Part shown: in pieces, positions 22,371 to 25,339 of the stretch
Layout of the letters: each line of letters opens with the position of its first letter
Numbering within the stretch: position 1 is the stretch's first letter
NCBI GenBank assembly: GCA_036397975.1
Contig: DASWHW010000047.1
Span: 1-25,339 of the forward strand
DNA from: SZUA-287 sp036397975
Lineage (GTDB): Bacteria; Bacteroidota; Ignavibacteria; UBA10030; UBA6906
Direction: 5' to 3'
DNA: 25,339 nucleotides
Notes under the pieces: generated by a model
Database searches by the model: none
Seen by the model: only the letters and a program-made list of their open reading frames with translations
Told to the model about the DNA's origin: nothing
Made by a program: the position numbers and the translations under genes

Positions 22371-24950
22371 TTAGCGGACGACGAGATTAACGAGTTTGTT
22401 CTTCACCACAATGGTCTTCATGATTTTCTTATCGCCAACATGTTTCCGGACACTCTCGTCAGCGAGAGAAAGACCTTCCAGATCCTTCTCCGAGGTATCT
22501 CGCGCGACATGGAGTTTTGAACGCACCTTACCGTTCACCTGCAGGACTATTTCAATGGTTGATTGCTGGAGCTTGGTTTCGTCGTATTTCGGAAAGGGCT
22601 CATCGGACAATGAATGAGTGTGGCCAAGCATATGCCATAACTCTTCGGCCAGGTGGGGAGCGAAGGGGGCGAGCACCAGGACAAACGGCTCCAGAATCTG
22701 ACGAGGACGGACGTCTACTTTCGTTACCTCGTTGACAAAAATCATCATTTGGGAGATAGCGGTGTTAAACCTCAATGATTCAATATCGTCACCGACCTTT
22801 TTCACGGTTGCATGATAGACCCGGTCCAGTTCCAGGGTCAGTGGGGATTCCCTGACTGCCGGGTCGAGTCGGCCCTCGTCATCCGCAAACAACCGCCATA
22901 CCCTGTTCAGAAATCGAAAGACCCCCTCCACACCCCGCGTGCTCCACGGTTTCATTTCCTCCAAAGGTCCCATAAACATCTCGAACAACCGCATTGCATC
23001 CGCACCGTAGGTCCTCACAACATCGTCCGGGTTGACAACATTGCCGCGGGACTTTGACATCTTGCTGCCATCTTCACCAAGAATAATTCCCTGGTGTCGG
23101 AGGCGCGTGAACGGTTCAGAACTGCTGACATATCCCAGATCGAATAACACTTTATGCCAGAAACGGGCATACAGTAAATGAAGGACCGCATGTTCGGACC
23201 CGCCAACATAAAGGTCTATCGGCATCCAGAAGCGCTCCTTCTCCGCTGAACAGAATTCACGCTCATTTTTCGGATCGAGGTACCTTAAGTAGTACCAGCA
23301 CGATCCTGCCCATTGAGGCATCGTGTTGGTTTCTCTTCTCCCCTTCAACCCTGTTTCGGCATCGACAGTATTTACCCAATCCTCTGCAAGAACCAGAGGT
23401 GACTCTGTAGTACCGCTCGGCTGGAACCTTTTCAATTCCGGAAGAATAAGTGGCAGTTCGTCTTCAGGTATAGCTTTCATCGTTCCATCTTCCAAGTGGA
23501 CGATGGGGATGGGTTCTCCCCAATAGCGCTGGCGTGAGAAGAGCCAGTCGCGCAACTTGTACTGGATCGTTCGGTTCCCAATATGTTTTTCTTCCAGCCA
23601 CTTGTTGATGACGTTCGTAGCTTCCTCGGTTTTCAGTCCGTTGAGCGATACTTCGTCGTTCGCAGAATTCACCCCCACGCCATCCCCGCCGTATGCCGCT
23701 TTGTCGATGTCCCCCCCTTGCACCACTTCAACGATCGGGATGTTAAATTCTCTTGCAAAATCATAATCACGTTCATCATGGCCGGGAACAGCCATGATCG
23801 CTCCCGTTCCGTACCCCATCAGGACGTAGTCTGCAATCCAAATTGGGATGGTCTTCTTTGTTGCAGGGTTCACCGCATACCCACCGGTGAACACTCCTGT
23901 CTTCACAGATTCGACTCCGCGCTCCAAATCAGACTTTTGTTTCGCCCTCTCGGAGTATTCGTCGACCACTTTCTTCTTGTCTGGTGATGTAACAATAGAA
24001 ACCAGCGGATGCTCCGGGGCAAGCACCATATACGTCGCTCCGAAGACAGTGTCCGGCCTGGTAGTAAAAACAGTAATCGTCTCCGATCGTCCTGGCACCG
24101 GGAACGCAATCTCTGCTCCTTCCGATCTTCCTATCCAATTCTTTTGTTGGTCGATGGTTGACGCTGGCCAATCCAGGGTCTTCCCGTCCTCAAGAAATCT
24201 CTCTGCATATGTCGTTATCCGCATCATCCACTGCCGGAGAGGGCGCCGTTCAACTGTGTAGCCCTTTTCTGTCCACTCCCCTACCTCCTCATTTGCGAGC
24301 ACTGTCCCCAATGCCTCGCACCAGTTGACCGGAATCTCTGCGATGTACGCCAATCGAAAGCCTGCGAGAAAATCGTGTTGCTCTTTCTTACTCAAAGCCT
24401 TCCATTGTTCGGGCGTCAGATGCTGGATTCCGGACAGATTCCTGGTGCCTTGCCGGGCAAGTTCCTCTTCAAGCTTCGCAATCGGTCGCGCTTTCTGTAC
24501 TCGGGGATCAAACCAGGAATTGTAGACCTTCAGGAAAATCCATTGTGTCCATTTGTAATAGTTTGGATCGGTGGTATCAACTTCGCGGGTCCAGTCATAG
24601 CTCAAACCGAGCATCTTGATTTGCCGCCGGAAGGTGTTGATGTTTTGTATGGTCGTTATCCGTGGATGAATGTTCGTCTGCATCGCATAGCGCTCTGCGG
24701 GTAGACCGAACGCATCCCACCCCATCGGGTGCAGGACGTTAAATCCCTTCATTCTTTTGTATCGTGAGAGGATGTCAGTCGCCGTGTACCCTTCAGGATG
24801 TCCGACGTGAAGACCTGCACCTGAAGGATAGGGGAACATGTCAAGAATGAACGCTTTTGGCTTCTCCGACTCTTCCTTAGTGACGAAGGTGCCGTGGTTA
24901 TCCCAGTACCGTTGCCACTTCGCTTCTATTAGTTCGAAATTATAAGGCAT
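22371..24950 (-). CDS. leuS: leucyl-tRNA synthetase
   Basis: An 859-residue class Ia synthetase of typical bacterial length. The HIGH-type motif is PYPSGAGLHVGHPEGY at about 40-55. The CP1 editing domain shows VFTTRPDTVFGATYMVLAPEH and GYGTGAIMAVPGHDERDYDFA. The KMSKS loop is GSKMSKSRGNVV near residue 630. The anticodon-binding domain and C-terminal LHVARDTSEKDL region follow. It charges tRNA-Leu and edits mischarged tRNA. The start at 24950 (MPYNFELIEAKWQRYW) fits the family; the frame is open to 25082, but the extra residues are unlike LeuS and cross the palindrome at 25055-25080. The ribosome-binding site is weak (CAGG close to the ATG). It leads a tightly packed envelope-gene run. Confidence 0.97.
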   Translation of the reverse strand: MPYNFELIEAKWQRYWDNHGTFVTKEESEKPKAFILDMFPYPSGAGLHVGHPEGYTATDILSRYKRMKGFNVLHPMGWDAFGLPAERYAMQTNIHPRITTIQNINTFRRQIKMLGLSYDWTREVDTTDPNYYKWTQWIFLKVYNSWFDPRVQKARPIAKLEEELARQGTRNLSGIQHLTPEQWKALSKKEQHDFLAGFRLAYIAEIPVNWCEALGTVLANEEVGEWTEKGYTVERRPLRQWMMRITTYAERFLEDGKTLDWPASTIDQQKNWIGRSEGAEIAFPVPGRSETITVFTTRPDTVFGATYMVLAPEHPLVSIVTSPDKKKVVDEYSERAKQKSDLERGVESVKTGVFTGGYAVNPATKKTIPIWIADYVLMGYGTGAIMAVPGHDERDYDFAREFNIPIVEVVQGGDIDKAAYGGDGVGVNSANDEVSLNGLKTEEATNVINKWLEEKHIGNRTIQYKLRDWLFSRQRYWGEPIPIVHLEDGTMKAIPEDELPLILPELKRFQPSGTTESPLVLAEDWVNTVDAETGLKGRRETNTMPQWAGSCWYYLRYLDPKNEREFCSAEKERFWMPIDLYVGGSEHAVLHLLYARFWHKVLFDLGYVSSSEPFTRLRHQGIILGEDGSKMSKSRGNVVNPDDVVRTYGADAMRLFEMFMGPLEEMKPWSTRGVEGVFRFLNRVWRLFADDEGRLDPAVRESPLTLELDRVYHATVKKVGDDIESLRFNTAISQMMIFVNEVTKVDVRPRQILEPFVLVLAPFAPHLAEELWHMLGHTHSLSDEPFPKYDETKLQQSTIEIVLQVNGKVRSKLHVARDTSEKDLEGLSLADESVRKHVGDKKIMKTIVVKNKLVNLVVR

Positions 24951-25046
24951 CGCCTGATCTGATTGGGTCAGCGTGAAGATTATTGGCCAGAAATGTCTAA
25001 AATCTTGAGAAATGTACCGAAATGAGCAGAGACAATCAACGGAACG

Positions 25047-25088
25047 AATGGGTCGGTAGTGTCTCAACTGAGACACTACCAATGGGTC
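25047..25088. repeat. 26-base palindrome flanked by 8-base direct repeats
   Basis: GGTAGTGTCTC (25055-25065) and GAGACACTACC (25070-25080) form a perfect 11-bp stem with a 4-base loop. The same octamer AATGGGTC lies on each side (25047-25054 and 25081-25088), like a target-site duplication. It lies between the phosphatase stop codon and the leuS start. Reading leftward there is no T-tract after the hairpin, which argues against a plain terminator. Confidence 0.75.
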
Positions 25089-25339
25089 AGACGACTTTCA
25101 CAATCATCATCGTGATATCATCCGATTGACTTGTCCCTTTCGAGTGGAGGAGAATATCTTTGTGAATGAGTTCCACCATTTGCTCCGCACTGCGGGCACG
25201 CTGCGATAAGACCAACGCCTCCAAGCGGTCTTCCCCGTATTCCACTGAGTCCTTATCCATCGCTTCGCTGACTCCGTCGGTGAAGAGAACAAGCACATCG
25301 CCCGGTGCAAGCGTGACGACACCCTGCTCATAGGGCGTT
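25087..25339 (-). CDS. SpoIIE/PP2C-type serine phosphatase, C-terminal part
   Basis: The gene runs off the right edge; 83 C-terminal residues are visible. They contain LAPGDVLVLFTDGVSEAMD, the conserved PP2C/SpoIIE motif with the metal-binding Asp of TDGV, then YGEDRL and the closing SQSDDITMMIVKV with a DD metal-binding pair. Such RsbU/SpoIIE-like domains dephosphorylate anti-anti-sigma factors or act at the end of sensor proteins; the sensor part is outside the window. The stop TGA overlaps the first base pair of the octamer repeat flanking the palindrome. Confidence 0.9.
   Translation of the reverse strand, partial: TPYEQGVVTLAPGDVLVLFTDGVSEAMDKDSVEYGEDRLEALVLSQRARSAEQMVELIHKDILLHSKGTSQSDDITMMIVKVV

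Noticed and set aside
24951..25086. T-box riboswitch in the leuS leader
   Set aside because: No T-box consensus or terminator/antiterminator pair is seen; the only structure is a palindrome flanked by direct repeats.

Overview
The window looks like a chromosome fragment from a Gram-negative member of the FCB group, most likely the Ignavibacteria/Chlorobi side of Bacteroidota. Two secreted proteins end in a type IX secretion (T9SS) sorting domain with an NYPNPFNPST core. There is an MsbA-type lipid A exporter with two LPS-core-like glycosyltransferases, several lipoboxes, and base composition that looks close to balanced by eye. No phage block, IS transposase, integrase or CRISPR array is visible.

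Layout. 1-1193: a terminator, then a T9SS cargo protein (minus). 1457-5225 (minus): a likely operon of arfB-like rescue factor, pepD-like dipeptidase, DUF47/PhoU-like regulator and PiT phosphate transporter. 5291-6187: a small unknown protein (plus) and a SAM methyltransferase (minus) whose stop codons abut. 6391-7542: a WXXGXW-repeat protein and a lipoprotein, closed by a strong terminator. 7559-9826: a DUF255 thioredoxin-like protein with a lipoprotein-type N-terminus (minus). 10163-14554 (plus): a DUF4331/T9SS protein, a TPR protein, a terminator, and a NicO/UreH-like metal transporter with a His-rich loop. 14562-16352: an ABC exporter (minus).

16431-16945 is the most unusual segment. A well-formed promoter drives tRNA-Ala(GGC). 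Two bases past the tRNA's last encoded base begins a 95-residue GIY-YIG nuclease ORF. The first three bases of the stop end of this ORF belong to a second, exact 46-base copy of the tRNA 3' half. That second copy is interrupted in its T-stem by a 31-base hairpin-forming insert. The nuclease gene is therefore bracketed by direct repeats of half a tRNA, and all but one of the 286 bases between the repeats are codons. This looks like a minimal tRNA-targeting mobile element without an integrase; the tRNA remains intact and repeat-derived bases supply the ORF stop and possibly a start.

16974-18057: a DUF4013 membrane protein overlaps a small lipoprotein cytochrome with a CX4CH haem motif. 18074-25339 (minus): the C-terminus of a SpoIIE-type phosphatase, leuS, a GT2 glycosyltransferase, msbA, a second GT2 and nadK. 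From leuS on these are packed with overlaps or gaps of a few bases and probably co-transcribed. Between the phosphatase and leuS lies a perfect 26-base palindrome flanked by 8-base direct repeats, resembling a tiny insertion.
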